Source: Clostridia bacterium
GTDB lineage: Bacteria; Bacillota_A; Clostridia; Christensenellales; Aristaeellaceae
DNA: 62,930 nucleotides
Direction: 5' to 3'
NCBI GenBank assembly: GCA_017481065.1
Contig: JAFUPT010000114.1
Coordinates: 1-62,930, forward strand
Shown: positions 49,520-57,319 of the stretch, in pieces
Layout of the letters: every line of letters begins with the position of its first letter
How positions within the stretch are numbered: the stretch's first letter is position 1
The notes under the pieces: generated by a model
What the model was told of the DNA's origin: nothing
Database searches by the model: none
Seen by the model: only the letters and a program-made list of their open reading frames with translations
Program-made: the position numbers and the translations under genes

Positions 49520-50449
49520 ATGATTAAGCTGCCTGAATCCGCAACCCGTCCCACGATGTACTTCATCGGCGTAACCACCGGCCAGTCCTCCATCATGAAG
49601 ATTTTCCCCGTATGGGCGGAAGCACTGGGCATCGACGCCTGCATCAAGGGCATTGACATCGGCCTGCATGCTCCGGACGAGGACTATCGCGCAGCCGTAG
49701 AGTTTATCAAGAACGATCCGCTGTCCCTGGGCGCGCTGGTAACCACCCATAAGATCGACCTGTACAACGCCTGCAAGGACCTGTTCGAGTACTTCGATCC
49801 CTATGCACTGCAGTTCGGCGAGATTTCCTCCATTTCCAAGGATGGGGATAAGCTCTGCGGCCATGCAAAGGATCCCATCTCCGTGGGTCTGGCGCTGGAT
49901 TCCTTCGTTCCCGCGGACCACTGGAAGAAGTATCCGGAAGCCGAGGCATGCGTACTGGGCGCAGGCGGCAGCTCCCTGGCAGTATCCTCTTACCTGCAGA
50001 ATGAAAAGCACGGCGACAATGTGCCGGCCCGCATCAATGTAAACAACCGCTCCGTGCCGCGCCTGGCCGAGGCCATCCACCTGCTGGAAGGCAGCCGCGT
50101 GCCCATGAGCTACCACCTCTGCCCCAAGGCTGAGTGGAACGATAAGATCGTTGAGGGCCTGCCCGAGGGCTCCATCGTGATCAACGCGACCGGCATGGGC
50201 AAGGACCGCCCCGGCTCCCCCCTGACCGACAACTGCAAATTCCCCAAGCACGGCATCATCTGGGAGTTCAACTATCGCGGCTCCCTGGAGTTCATGCACC
50301 AGGCAGAGGCCCAGCAGGCCGAGCGCGAGCTGCAGATTGAGAACGGCTGGACTTACTTCATCCACGGCTGGACCCAGGTTATCGCGGAAGTTTTCCACAT
50401 CGATATCACCGGCGAGCGTCTGGCAATGTGCGATCGTCTGGCACGCTGA
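49520..50449 (+). CDS. Shikimate dehydrogenase-like protein, divergent active site
   Basis: 309 residues with the shikimate/quinate dehydrogenase fold. The cofactor loop is CVLGAGGSSLAVSSYL (about 142-157) and the strand end NVNNRSVPRLAEA suits NADP. The catalytic lysine and aspartate positions are kept but in unusual contexts: ALVTTHKIDLYNAC replaces the usual NVT-P-K motif and CGHAKDPISVGLAL replaces the NTD motif. The N-terminal Ser-Leu-Ser shikimate-binding stretch is absent (TTGQSSIMKIFPVW). It heads a catabolic operon with a hydroxyacid dehydrogenase, an FGGY kinase and a lactonase, so a role in aromatic synthesis is unlikely. AAAAGGAG precedes the ATG. Confidence 0.82.
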   Translation: MIKLPESATRPTMYFIGVTTGQSSIMKIFPVWAEALGIDACIKGIDIGLHAPDEDYRAAVEFIKNDPLSLGALVTTHKIDLYNACKDLFEYFDPYALQFGEISSISKDGDKLCGHAKDPISVGLALDSFVPADHWKKYPEAEACVLGAGGSSLAVSSYLQNEKHGDNVPARINVNNRSVPRLAEAIHLLEGSRVPMSYHLCPKAEWNDKIVEGLPEGSIVINATGMGKDRPGSPLTDNCKFPKHGIIWEFNYRGSLEFMHQAEAQQAERELQIENGWTYFIHGWTQVIAEVFHIDITGERLAMCDRLAR

Positions 50450-50482
50450 GTCTTTCGGCGTCTTTTCCGCGATTCCTGTGTT

Positions 50483-50523
50483 GAAGCCCCTCGACGTACG
50501 ACCCGGTACGCCTTCGGGGCTTC
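50483..50523 (+). other. Intercistronic hairpin 1
   Basis: GAAGCCCC (50483-50490) and GGGGCTTC (50516-50523) with an inner CGTAC/GTACG pair. It lies in the 166-base gap between the dehydrogenase-like gene and the hydroxyacid dehydrogenase. There is no T-run and no separate promoter is evident, so it is probably an mRNA stability or processing element. Confidence 0.5.
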
Positions 50524-50615
50524 GCCTTGGACTCGCGAAAAACCCGCTCGAAATCCGTCGCGTATGACGCTGGTTTTGAACGGGTATTTTCCTTTATAGA
50601 AAGAGGAGATTCATC

Positions 50616-51542
50616 ATGAAAGAAAAAATCCTGACCACGCCCCGCTCCTACGGCAAGAACATGCCCCAGCTCTTCGACCAGCTGGAAGCGGCCGGCTACG
50701 AGGTTGTTAAGAATACCACCGGCGGTATCCTCGAGAAGGAGACCATGAAGGAACTGATCGCGGACTGCTCCGGCATCATCGTGGGCGTTGACCCGCTGGA
50801 TGCGGAAGTGCTGGCCTGCGCTCCGAAGCTGCGCGCCATTGCCAAGTACGGCGTGGGCGTTGACAACATTGACCTCAAGTACTGCGAAGAGCACGGCATC
50901 AAGGTAAGCCGCACCGTCGGCGCCAATTCCGAGGCAGTGGCCGACTACGCCATGACCCTGATCATGGCCGTTGCCCGCAAGGCAGTGCTGATCGACCGCA
51001 AGTGCCGCACCAAGGATTGGAGCAAGATCTCCACCCGTGACGTCTCCAACGCCACCCTCGGCCTCTTCGGCCTCGGCGCCATCGGCAAGCATGTCGCCAA
51101 GCGCGCGCAGGGCTTCGGCATGAAAGTTCTGGCCTATGACCCCTACTGGCCGGAAGAGTATGCCAAGGCAAACGATATCCAGCAGGCCGATGCGGAGACC
51201 ATCTTCAAGAACGCCGATTTCATCTCCCTGCACCTGCCGCTGATGGAGAGCACCCGCAATTTCGTGGGCGAAAAGGAAATCGCCATGATGAAGAAGGACG
51301 CCGTGATCATCAACACCGCCCGCGGCGGCCTGATTGATGAAGCAGCCCTGCTCAATGCCCTCAAGGAAGGCCGCATCTACGGCGCAGGCATTGACGCCTT
51401 TGCCCAGGAACCCCCGGAGGATCCGGCATGGTTTGAGCTGGACAACGTGGTAATCGGCTCCCACTGCGCAGCATCCACCCGCGGCGCAACCGAGAACATG
51501 GGCCAGATGGCAACCGACAATATCATTCGCGACCTCCAGTAA
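50616..51542 (+). CDS. D-isomer 2-hydroxyacid dehydrogenase (PGDH-like)
   Basis: 308 residues, NAD-dependent. The cofactor motif is LGLFGLGAIGKHVAK (about 145-160). The catalytic residues are Arg in IINTARGGLIDE (about 235), Glu in DAFAQEPPEDP (about 265) and His in GSHCAAST (about 282). The substrate domain begins KILTTPRSYGKNMP. It has no ACT domain and sits in the catabolic operon, so a role in serine synthesis is unlikely; a sugar-acid or its phosphate is a better guess. AGAGGAG precedes the ATG. Confidence 0.88.
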   Translation: MKEKILTTPRSYGKNMPQLFDQLEAAGYEVVKNTTGGILEKETMKELIADCSGIIVGVDPLDAEVLACAPKLRAIAKYGVGVDNIDLKYCEEHGIKVSRTVGANSEAVADYAMTLIMAVARKAVLIDRKCRTKDWSKISTRDVSNATLGLFGLGAIGKHVAKRAQGFGMKVLAYDPYWPEEYAKANDIQQADAETIFKNADFISLHLPLMESTRNFVGEKEIAMMKKDAVIINTARGGLIDEAALLNALKEGRIYGAGIDAFAQEPPEDPAWFELDNVVIGSHCAASTRGATENMGQMATDNIIRDLQ

Positions 51543-51556
51543 AAATACAATCCAGT

Positions 51557-51584
51557 AGCGGAAGCGGCGCACACTGCTTCCGCT
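51557..51584 (+). other. Intercistronic hairpin 2
   Basis: AGCGGAAGC (51557-51565) and GCTTCCGCT (51576-51584) between the hydroxyacid dehydrogenase and the kinase; no T-run. Confidence 0.5.
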
Positions 51585-51615
51585 GCTGTGCATCCCCAAA
51601 GGAGATTGAACGATT

Positions 51616-53136
51616 ATGAAATACATCATCGCCCATGACCTGGGCACTTCCGGCAATAAGGCGACGCTCTTCTCCGAGGAGGGCAAGCTGATTGGTTCCA
51701 CCGTGTACAGCTACGGCTGTCACTATTTCAACGACAACTGGGCGGAGCAGGACCCCGCAGACTGGTGGAAGGCCGTTTGCGATACCACCAAGGGCCTGAT
51801 CGCCAAGGCCGGCATCGATAAGAAGGATGTGGCCGCCGTTTCCTTCTCCGGCCAGATGATGGGCTGCCTCTGCGTGGACAAGGCCGGAAATCCCCTGCGT
51901 CCCTCCATTATCTGGGCGGACCAGCGCGCCCAGGCCCAGCAGAACGCCATCGGCGAGCACATCTCCCTCTATGATTACTACCACATCGTGGGCCACCGCA
52001 ACGCTGCGAGCTATGGCCTGCAGAAGCTGATGTGGGTGCGGGACAACGAGCCCGATATCTACAAGCAGACCTACAAGACCCTCAATGCCAAGGATTTCAT
52101 CGTGCTGAAGCTCACCGGCAAGTTCTACACCGAGCCCTCCGATGCATCCTCCAACGCATGCGTGGACCTGAACACCCTGGGCTGGTCGGAGAAGATCATC
52201 GATATCTCCGGCATTGACCCGGACAAGCTGCCCGAGATCGTGCCCTCCACCCATGTGGCGGGCGGCGTGACCCCCGAAGCTGCCGAGGCCACCGGCCTTG
52301 CAGTGGGCACCCCGGTCGTCATGGGCGGCGGCGACGGCCTGTGCGCCAATGTCGGCGCGGGTTCCGTGCGTCCCGGCCAGACCTTCGCATGCATGGGCTC
52401 CTCCGCATGGATCGCCACCACCAGCGATAAGCCGGTGTTTGACGAGGAAATGCGCACCGTGACCTGGGCGCACATCGTTCCCGGCATGTATTCTCCCAAC
52501 GGCACCATGCAGGCCGCGGGCCTGAGCTATTCCTGGCTCAAGAACCAGATCTGCAAGCATGAATCCGCCGAGGCGGATAAGCTGGGCTGCAGCGCCTACG
52601 ACCTGATCAACGCCGCCATCGAAAAGAGCCCCGTGGGCGCAAACGGCGTGGTATTCCTGCCCTACATGCTGGGTGAGCGCGCGCCGCGCTGGAACCCGGA
52701 CGCCAAGGGCGCTTTCATCGGCCTCAAGATGGAAAACGAGCGCCAGGATGTGTTCCGCTCCGTGCTCGAGGGCGTGACCATGAACCTGGAAATCATCCTG
52801 CAGATCCTGCGCAAGCACATGACCATCGATGAGCTCATGGTCATCGGCGGCGGCGCGAAGGGCGCGGTATGGCGCCAGATGATGGCGGATATCTACGATG
52901 CCCGCATCAAGGTGCCGAACATGCTCGAGGAAGCCAACTCCATCGGCGCGGCCGTGACCGGCGGCGTGGGCGTTGGCCTGTTCAAGAGCTTCGATGAGAT
53001 CGACCGCTTCCTGGATATCACTGCCGTGCACGAGCCGAACCCGGCAAACGTGAAGGCATACGCACCTGTGAAGGATATGTTCGAGGCGTGCTACCAGGCG
53101 ATGCTGCCCATCTATGCCAAGATGGCCGGAAAATAA
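51616..53136 (+). CDS. FGGY-family carbohydrate kinase (xylulokinase-like)
   Basis: 506 residues. It begins YIIAHDLGTSGNKATLFSEEG (ATP phosphate loop). Substrate-domain motifs are SFSGQMMGCLCVD and IIWADQRAQAQQ (Asp-Gln pair). Later come VVMGGGDGLCANVGAGSV, MGSSAWIATTS and MVIGGGAKGAVWRQMMADI (about 413), the second nucleotide motif. The family phosphorylates pentuloses, polyols or erythrulose; the substrate is not determined by motif. AAAGGAG precedes the ATG. It is the third gene of the operon and is distinct from the glycerol kinase at 39.6 kb. Confidence 0.9.
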   Translation: MKYIIAHDLGTSGNKATLFSEEGKLIGSTVYSYGCHYFNDNWAEQDPADWWKAVCDTTKGLIAKAGIDKKDVAAVSFSGQMMGCLCVDKAGNPLRPSIIWADQRAQAQQNAIGEHISLYDYYHIVGHRNAASYGLQKLMWVRDNEPDIYKQTYKTLNAKDFIVLKLTGKFYTEPSDASSNACVDLNTLGWSEKIIDISGIDPDKLPEIVPSTHVAGGVTPEAAEATGLAVGTPVVMGGGDGLCANVGAGSVRPGQTFACMGSSAWIATTSDKPVFDEEMRTVTWAHIVPGMYSPNGTMQAAGLSYSWLKNQICKHESAEADKLGCSAYDLINAAIEKSPVGANGVVFLPYMLGERAPRWNPDAKGAFIGLKMENERQDVFRSVLEGVTMNLEIILQILRKHMTIDELMVIGGGAKGAVWRQMMADIYDARIKVPNMLEEANSIGAAVTGGVGVGLFKSFDEIDRFLDITAVHEPNPANVKAYAPVKDMFEACYQAMLPIYAKMAGK

Positions 53137-53168
53137 TTGCAGGCTGCCTTTTCTGCTGGCTCCTGCAA
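53137..53168 (+). other. Intercistronic hairpin 3
   Basis: TTGCAGG (53137-53143) and CCTGCAA (53162-53168) between the kinase and the lactonase-like gene. Confidence 0.45.
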
Positions 53169-53215
53169 CGCACATGGACGACTACAAGAATCATATATAT
53201 ATAGGAGGAATTACC

Positions 53216-54214
53216 ATGCAGACTTCCAAGCTGTTCACCCTGCTGCCCGAGGAGTGGGTTGCTACCCCCGACGGCATGACGATTGATAAGCACAATAACC
53301 TGATCCTGGCCTGCCCCAACTTCGCCAACATGGACCTGCCCAGCTGCGTGCTGAAGATCACCCCCGACAAGCAGATCACCAAGTGGTTTGATGTTCCCGT
53401 AAATCCCGCCACCGGCGAATGCCGCATCATGGGCATCGAATTCGGCCCCGACGGCGATCTTTACATCATCGATAACGCAGGCTGGACCGGCCGCGAGGAC
53501 CTGGTTCGCACCGGCCGCGTGCTGCGCATGCGCGTTGATGACGCCGGCAACATCGAATACTGCAAGGTAGTTGCCGACAACATGGAGCATCCCAACGGCA
53601 TCCGCATCAAGGGCGATTACATGTACCTTACCCAGTCCTGCATGGAGCTGGTGAAGACCGAATCCGGCAAGCTGCTCAGCGCCGTTTACTGCTTCCGCCT
53701 GGATGATGAAAACATCCACTGCACCAACACCCTGGCAGATGAAAACATCCTCTGCACCTTCATCACCGAAAATCCCCTGTGCCAGTACGGCGTGGACGGC
53801 ATTGTGTTTGACAAGCAGGGCCGCCTCGTGATCGGCAACTTCGGCGATGGCTCCCTGTGGCGCATCTATCTGAGCGAAAAGGGCGACAAGATGATCAACA
53901 AGGAGTTCTGGTGTGCGGACCCCGAGAACCTGAAGACCACCGACGGCATGACCATCGATGAGAAGGGCAACATCTACATTGCCGACTTCTCCGCCAACGC
54001 CATCGGCATGGTTACCCCCGAGGGCAAGATTTCCCGCATCGCCCAGTCCCCGGACTGCACCGGCTGGGAGGGCGGCCTGGATGAGCCCGGCGAGCCCTGC
54101 GTATGGAACGGCAAGATCATCGTTTCCTGCTTCGACTGCGTTGTGGACGACCAGAAGGTGAACACTGCCCACGAAGTTCCCGCCACCATGGCCATGCTGG
54201 ACCTGGAGGACTAA
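53216..54214 (+). CDS. SMP-30/gluconolactonase-like protein
   Basis: 332 residues forming a six-bladed beta-propeller. Blades show as repeated D-G-(M/I)-x-(I/F)-D-x-x-G-(N/R)-(I/L)-x-I patterns: PDGMTIDKHNNLILA, FGPDGDLYIIDNAG, VDGIVFDKQGRLVIGNFGDG and TDGMTIDEKGNIYIADF. The family hydrolyses sugar lactones with one divalent metal. The start at 53216 has AGGAGG nine bases upstream. It is the last gene of the operon, suggesting that a dehydrogenase in the island first makes a lactone. Confidence 0.85.
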   Translation: MQTSKLFTLLPEEWVATPDGMTIDKHNNLILACPNFANMDLPSCVLKITPDKQITKWFDVPVNPATGECRIMGIEFGPDGDLYIIDNAGWTGREDLVRTGRVLRMRVDDAGNIEYCKVVADNMEHPNGIRIKGDYMYLTQSCMELVKTESGKLLSAVYCFRLDDENIHCTNTLADENILCTFITENPLCQYGVDGIVFDKQGRLVIGNFGDGSLWRIYLSEKGDKMINKEFWCADPENLKTTDGMTIDEKGNIYIADFSANAIGMVTPEGKISRIAQSPDCTGWEGGLDEPGEPCVWNGKIIVSCFDCVVDDQKVNTAHEVPATMAMLDLED

Positions 54215-54221
54215 GGGGGAC

Positions 54222-54371
54222 GGTTGGAGGAGACGCCCAAGGGGCGCTGCCCCTTGGAACCCCGGCAGGGGAAATGATTTCCCCTGCACCCCTCACATAG
54301 CGGCGCTCTGTGCCGCAGAAGAAATAATAGAAACAATCCTGCCCGGCAAGAATGGGCAGGATTGTTTTTGC
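54222..54371 (+). repeat. Hairpin-ladder element and terminator after the lactonase
   Basis: Plus-sense: GGAGGAGACGC, CCAAGGGGC/GCCCCTTGG, AACCCCG, GCAGGGGAAATGATTTCCCC hairpin, ACCCCTCACAT, a GCGGC/GCCGC hairpin, then terminator AAACAATCCTGCCC (54331-54344), loop GGCAAGAAT, complement 54354-54367 and T5. Confidence 0.83.
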
Positions 54372-54472
54372 TTGAGTGAATACATAACATATATAATAAT
54401 GAAGAAAATCTGCCCGGAAAAGCTGAGCAGGTTCCCCTTATATAATAAGGTATGTATTGTAGAACAGATCAT
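54372..54472. other. AT-rich spacer between two hairpin-ladder elements
   Basis: AT-rich stretch with a CTGC...GCAG hairpin and a CCTTAT/ATAAGG hairpin. No gene is seen. It is the centre of the 365-base lactonase-dehydrogenase gap. Confidence 0.5.
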
Positions 54473-54503
54473 AAAAAATGACCTCGCTCCGAGGCCATTT
54501 TTT
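54473..54503. terminator. Bidirectional terminator of the second zinc-type dehydrogenase
   Basis: AAAAAATG-A-CCTC, CGCTCCG core, GAGG-C-CATTTTTT; one mismatch. Confidence 0.82.
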
Positions 54504-54505
54504 AT

Positions 54506-54579
54506 TTCAGAGGGGTCCAGGGGAAATCATTTCCCCTGGCAGGGTTTCCAAAGGGACAGAGTCCCCTTGGCAGCACCTC
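54506..54579 (-). repeat. Hairpin-ladder element after the second dehydrogenase
   Basis: Minus-sense: GAGGTGCTGC, CAAGGGGAC/GTCCCTTTG hairpin, GAAACCCTGC, CAGGGGAAAT/ATTTCCCCTG, GACCCCTCTGAAAT, then the terminator. Nearly identical to the yitT copy. Confidence 0.85.
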
Positions 54580-55611
54580 TTAGAACTTAATGATACCCTT
54601 CTTCATGATCTTGCGGGAGAGCAGGGCTTCATAGGCTTCAACTGCGTGATCGAAATCGAAGTAATCGGAGATGAAATCCTTGATGACAAGGTCGCCATTG
54701 TTGATCCATTCCATAACCTGCTCGTGGGCAGCGCCTTCCTCGCGCTTGCGGGGCATCTGCTGGAAGATCACGCGCCAGTTGTAATCGGACTTGGAGAAAT
54801 CGATGGTGATTTCTTCCTTCTCCGGCACGCCGTAGCACAGCACTGCGCCGCGGTCCTTGATCATGCCCATGCCCTGGTTTACGATGGCCGGGAAGCCGGC
54901 TGCATCGAGCACGAAGTCCACGCCTTCGGGATAGAGCTTGCGGATTTCCACCTGGGGATCGGTCTCCTTGGAGTTGATCACATGGGCGGCGCCGTTCAGC
55001 TTGGCCTGCTCCAGCTTTTCGGGGATGATATCGCAGGCAACCAGGTTCTTCACGCCGACGAGGCTCATGAACTTGATATAGGTGAGGCCAACCGGGCCGC
55101 AGCCGATGACGGCGACGGAATCGGTGGGCTTGATGCCGAAGTAGCGGATGCAGGAGAGCACCTCGCGGAAGGTGACGATCATGGCGGCGTCCACGGGATC
55201 AATGTCCGTGGGCAGCACGGTCTGGGCGAACGCGCAGTCCGGTGCGTCGGGGCCGGCGGGATCGCATACCACGGCGTACTCGCTCATGGCGCCCCAGCCG
55301 GAGCCGAGGCCGGGATTATTTTCTTCATCGGGATCCACGAAGGGCAGCAGCACGCGGTCGCCCACCTTGAAGCTGGTGACCTTTGCGCCCACTTCCACGA
55401 CCTCGCCAACGCCCTCATGGCCCAGCATGATGGGGTAGACGGATTCCGGGAAACCCTTGAAGGTGCGGTGGCAGAGCTTTACATCCGTGCCGCACATGCC
55501 GCAGGCGATGGTCTTAACCAGTGCCTGATATTCGTTGTAGCGGGGCTTATTGACTTCCTTGATTGCAAGAGCGCCGTCCTTTTCGACGATCAGAGTTCTC
55601 ATCTTTTCCAT
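54580..55611 (-). CDS. Medium-chain dehydrogenase lacking the structural zinc lobe
   Basis: 343 residues. Catalytic zinc ligands are Cys40 (CGMCGTDVKLCHR) and His65-Glu66 (MLGHEGVGEV). The usual four-cysteine structural zinc loop is missing; residues 90-110 read PFVDPDEENNPGLGSGWGAM. The Rossmann motif is VIGCGPVGLTYIKF (about 170). ATG at 55611 has GGAGG nine bases upstream; an upstream start lacks one. It is monocistronic, with an operator-bearing promoter, so it is part of the same regulon as the transporter. The substrate is probably a polyol, sugar or cyclitol. Confidence 0.88.
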   Translation of the reverse strand: MEKMRTLIVEKDGALAIKEVNKPRYNEYQALVKTIACGMCGTDVKLCHRTFKGFPESVYPIMLGHEGVGEVVEVGAKVTSFKVGDRVLLPFVDPDEENNPGLGSGWGAMSEYAVVCDPAGPDAPDCAFAQTVLPTDIDPVDAAMIVTFREVLSCIRYFGIKPTDSVAVIGCGPVGLTYIKFMSLVGVKNLVACDIIPEKLEQAKLNGAAHVINSKETDPQVEIRKLYPEGVDFVLDAAGFPAIVNQGMGMIKDRGAVLCYGVPEKEEITIDFSKSDYNWRVIFQQMPRKREEGAAHEQVMEWINNGDLVIKDFISDYFDFDHAVEAYEALLSRKIMKKGIIKF

Positions 55612-55677
55612 ATTGCAGAGCCTCCATAGCATGCTGTCGAAATTGTGCTGCAGTTTATAACTGCTTTTTCCTTTATC

Positions 55678-55706
55678 ATTATATCATGACATTACGACAG
55701 ACGCAA
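55678..55706 (-). promoter_or_regulatory. Promoter and operator 4
   Basis: Minus-strand TTGCGT (55701-55706), 17 bases, TATAAT (55678-55683) with extended TGA. Site ATGTCATGATAT (55681-55692 on minus) overlaps the -10 and spacer. The same 12-mer is at operator 3. Confidence 0.75.
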
Positions 55707-55848
55707 GGATTATTTTCCCGTGAATTCCGCTGTTTGGCAAGTTTTCACGAAATCAACTTTATATATCCCTGAAAAAACAGTTTTTTGCGTCTCGGTCAAG
55801 AAAAAATAATGAGTTTTATTCATTCGGCGAAAAAATGTATGAATAGGC

Positions 55849-55912
55849 TTGACAAATGGATAAAAACCGTATAATGGAAATGTAACGTCTCAAAGTAATA
55901 ATGTAGTGACAT
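55849..55912 (+). promoter_or_regulatory. Promoter and operator 5 of the ABC transporter
   Basis: TTGACA (55849-55854), a short 15-base spacer, TATAAT (55870-55875). Site ATGTAGTGACAT (55901-55912), identical to operator 1, lies about 20 bases after the start point. A GTCTCA/TGAGAC pair flanks the site. The rest of the 379-base gap between the divergent genes is AT-rich without a gene. Confidence 0.7.
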
Positions 55913-55990
55913 ATTGCAGCAACTCTGAGACAGAAAAATTGTGCCCCACCGGCCGGGGTGGCCGGACAAAATAACTAGGAGGACAAAACC

Positions 55991-57088
55991 ATGAAGAAGA
56001 TTCTCGCTCTGGTACTCGCTCTCGTAATGGTCCTCTCCTGCGCAGCAATGGCAGAAGTAGACTACGCAAACCTCAAGTCCTTTAAGATTGATCCTGCTCA
56101 GATTCCGCAGGAGAAGCTGGACACCACCCTGTACGTCGCCGTTTCCGTTCGCGACCTGACCAACCCCTACATCGCCACCATCGCTGAAGGCATGGAAATG
56201 TTCGGTGCTTACCTGGATTCCATCGGCCAGAAGTATGTGACCCAGATCCTGGACTCCGGCGGCGACTCCAACGTTGAAGTTCAGAACATGGCTTCCTTCG
56301 CAGCTAAGGCAGACGGCAACGCCATCGCTTATGCTGACCCCAACGAGAACACCATCGCTTTCGCCCTGGCAGAGGCCATGGCTGAGACCGGCGGCTATGT
56401 TGGCACCGCATGGAACAAGGAAGACGACGTATCTCCCATGGATCTGGAGAACTGGGTATGCCACACCTCTCCCGACAACACCATGAATGCTAAGGCTGTT
56501 GCTCTGGCCCTGTTCGAGGCTATCGGCAACGAAGGCCAGGTCTTCTGCATCGAAGGCATGCTGACCAACACCGCTTCCATCGACCGCGTTAAGGGCTTCT
56601 ACGAGGCAGTTGAAGAAGTAAACGCAGCCGGCGGCAAGATCGAAGTTGTAGTTGACGATACCGCCAACTGGAACACCACCGAGGCTCTGACCCTGGTTGA
56701 AACCAACCTGACCAAGTACCCCGATGTTAAGGCTATCTGGTGCGCAAACGACAACATGGCCACCGGCACCCTGCAGGCTCTGGAAGCTGCTGGCAAGCTG
56801 GGCCAGGTTGCAGTAGGCGGCTTCGACGCCAACACTGACATCGTTCAGGCTATCGCTGATGGCACCTGCACCGCCACCGTTTCCTCCAACGGCTACCTCC
56901 AGGGCGGCTACACCCTGGCTCTGTGCTACGCTGTATGGACCGGCCTGCTGGACATCAACGAAGTTCCGGAAGACTATCGTATGTTCGCAACTCCCGCAAC
57001 CGTTATCACCGCTGAGAACGTTGAAGAATACATGGCTGGCGCTCCGGCATTCGACTTCTCCGACGTATACTTCTGCAAGGCTGACTAA
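55991..57088 (+). CDS. Sugar ABC transporter substrate-binding protein (ribose type)
   Basis: 365 residues. The signal peptide MKKILALVLALVMVLSCAAMA ends at an Ala-x-Ala-like site; a Cys at 17 could be lipidated. The mature protein has the periplasmic-binding-protein type I pattern: VAVSVRDLTNPYIATIAEGMEMF, IAYADPNENTIAFALAEAM, FCIEGMLTNTASIDRVKGFYEAV, AIWCANDNMATGTLQALEAAG and VGGFDANTDIVQAIADG. AGGAGG precedes the ATG. Codons look tuned for high expression (many GCT/GTT/GAA), as usual for binding proteins. A terminator after it should reduce permease expression. Confidence 0.92.
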   Translation: MKKILALVLALVMVLSCAAMAEVDYANLKSFKIDPAQIPQEKLDTTLYVAVSVRDLTNPYIATIAEGMEMFGAYLDSIGQKYVTQILDSGGDSNVEVQNMASFAAKADGNAIAYADPNENTIAFALAEAMAETGGYVGTAWNKEDDVSPMDLENWVCHTSPDNTMNAKAVALALFEAIGNEGQVFCIEGMLTNTASIDRVKGFYEAVEEVNAAGGKIEVVVDDTANWNTTEALTLVETNLTKYPDVKAIWCANDNMATGTLQALEAAGKLGQVAVGGFDANTDIVQAIADGTCTATVSSNGYLQGGYTLALCYAVWTGLLDINEVPEDYRMFATPATVITAENVEEYMAGAPAFDFSDVYFCKAD

Positions 57089-57122
57089 TCCCAGCTGAAA
57101 CAGATTTAAACGGCTAACCAAA

Positions 57123-57150
57123 AAGGGGCTGGGTTTTTGCCCGGCCCCTT
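57123..57150 (+). terminator. Terminator/attenuator after the binding protein
   Basis: AAGGGGCTGGG (57123-57133) with CCCGGCCCCTT (57140-57150), then CTTGTGTCTTTT. It probably allows partial readthrough. Confidence 0.72.
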
Positions 57151-57151
57151 C

Positions 57152-57180
57152 TTGTGTCTTTTGATAAATTGTGATACAAT
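57152..57180 (+). promoter_or_regulatory. Second promoter, permease-ATPase genes
   Basis: TTGTGT (57152-57157), 17 bases, TACAAT (57175-57180) with extended TGA. A palindrome ATTGT-GAT-ACAAT (57168-57180) covers the -10. A leader of about 130 bases with CCTTCC/GGAAGG and GC-rich hairpins follows before the ATG. Confidence 0.6.
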
Positions 57181-57319
57181 GTTAAATATAACGACCCTTC
57201 CTTAACGTTGGAAGGCCTCCGGATTTTGAAAACTTCGCGGCTGCGCGGCTGCAAGGCCGGCTGCTGCGTTGGAAATAGATCGTAACTAGGCAACAAGAGA
57301 ATGAATGGAGTGAAGGCGT

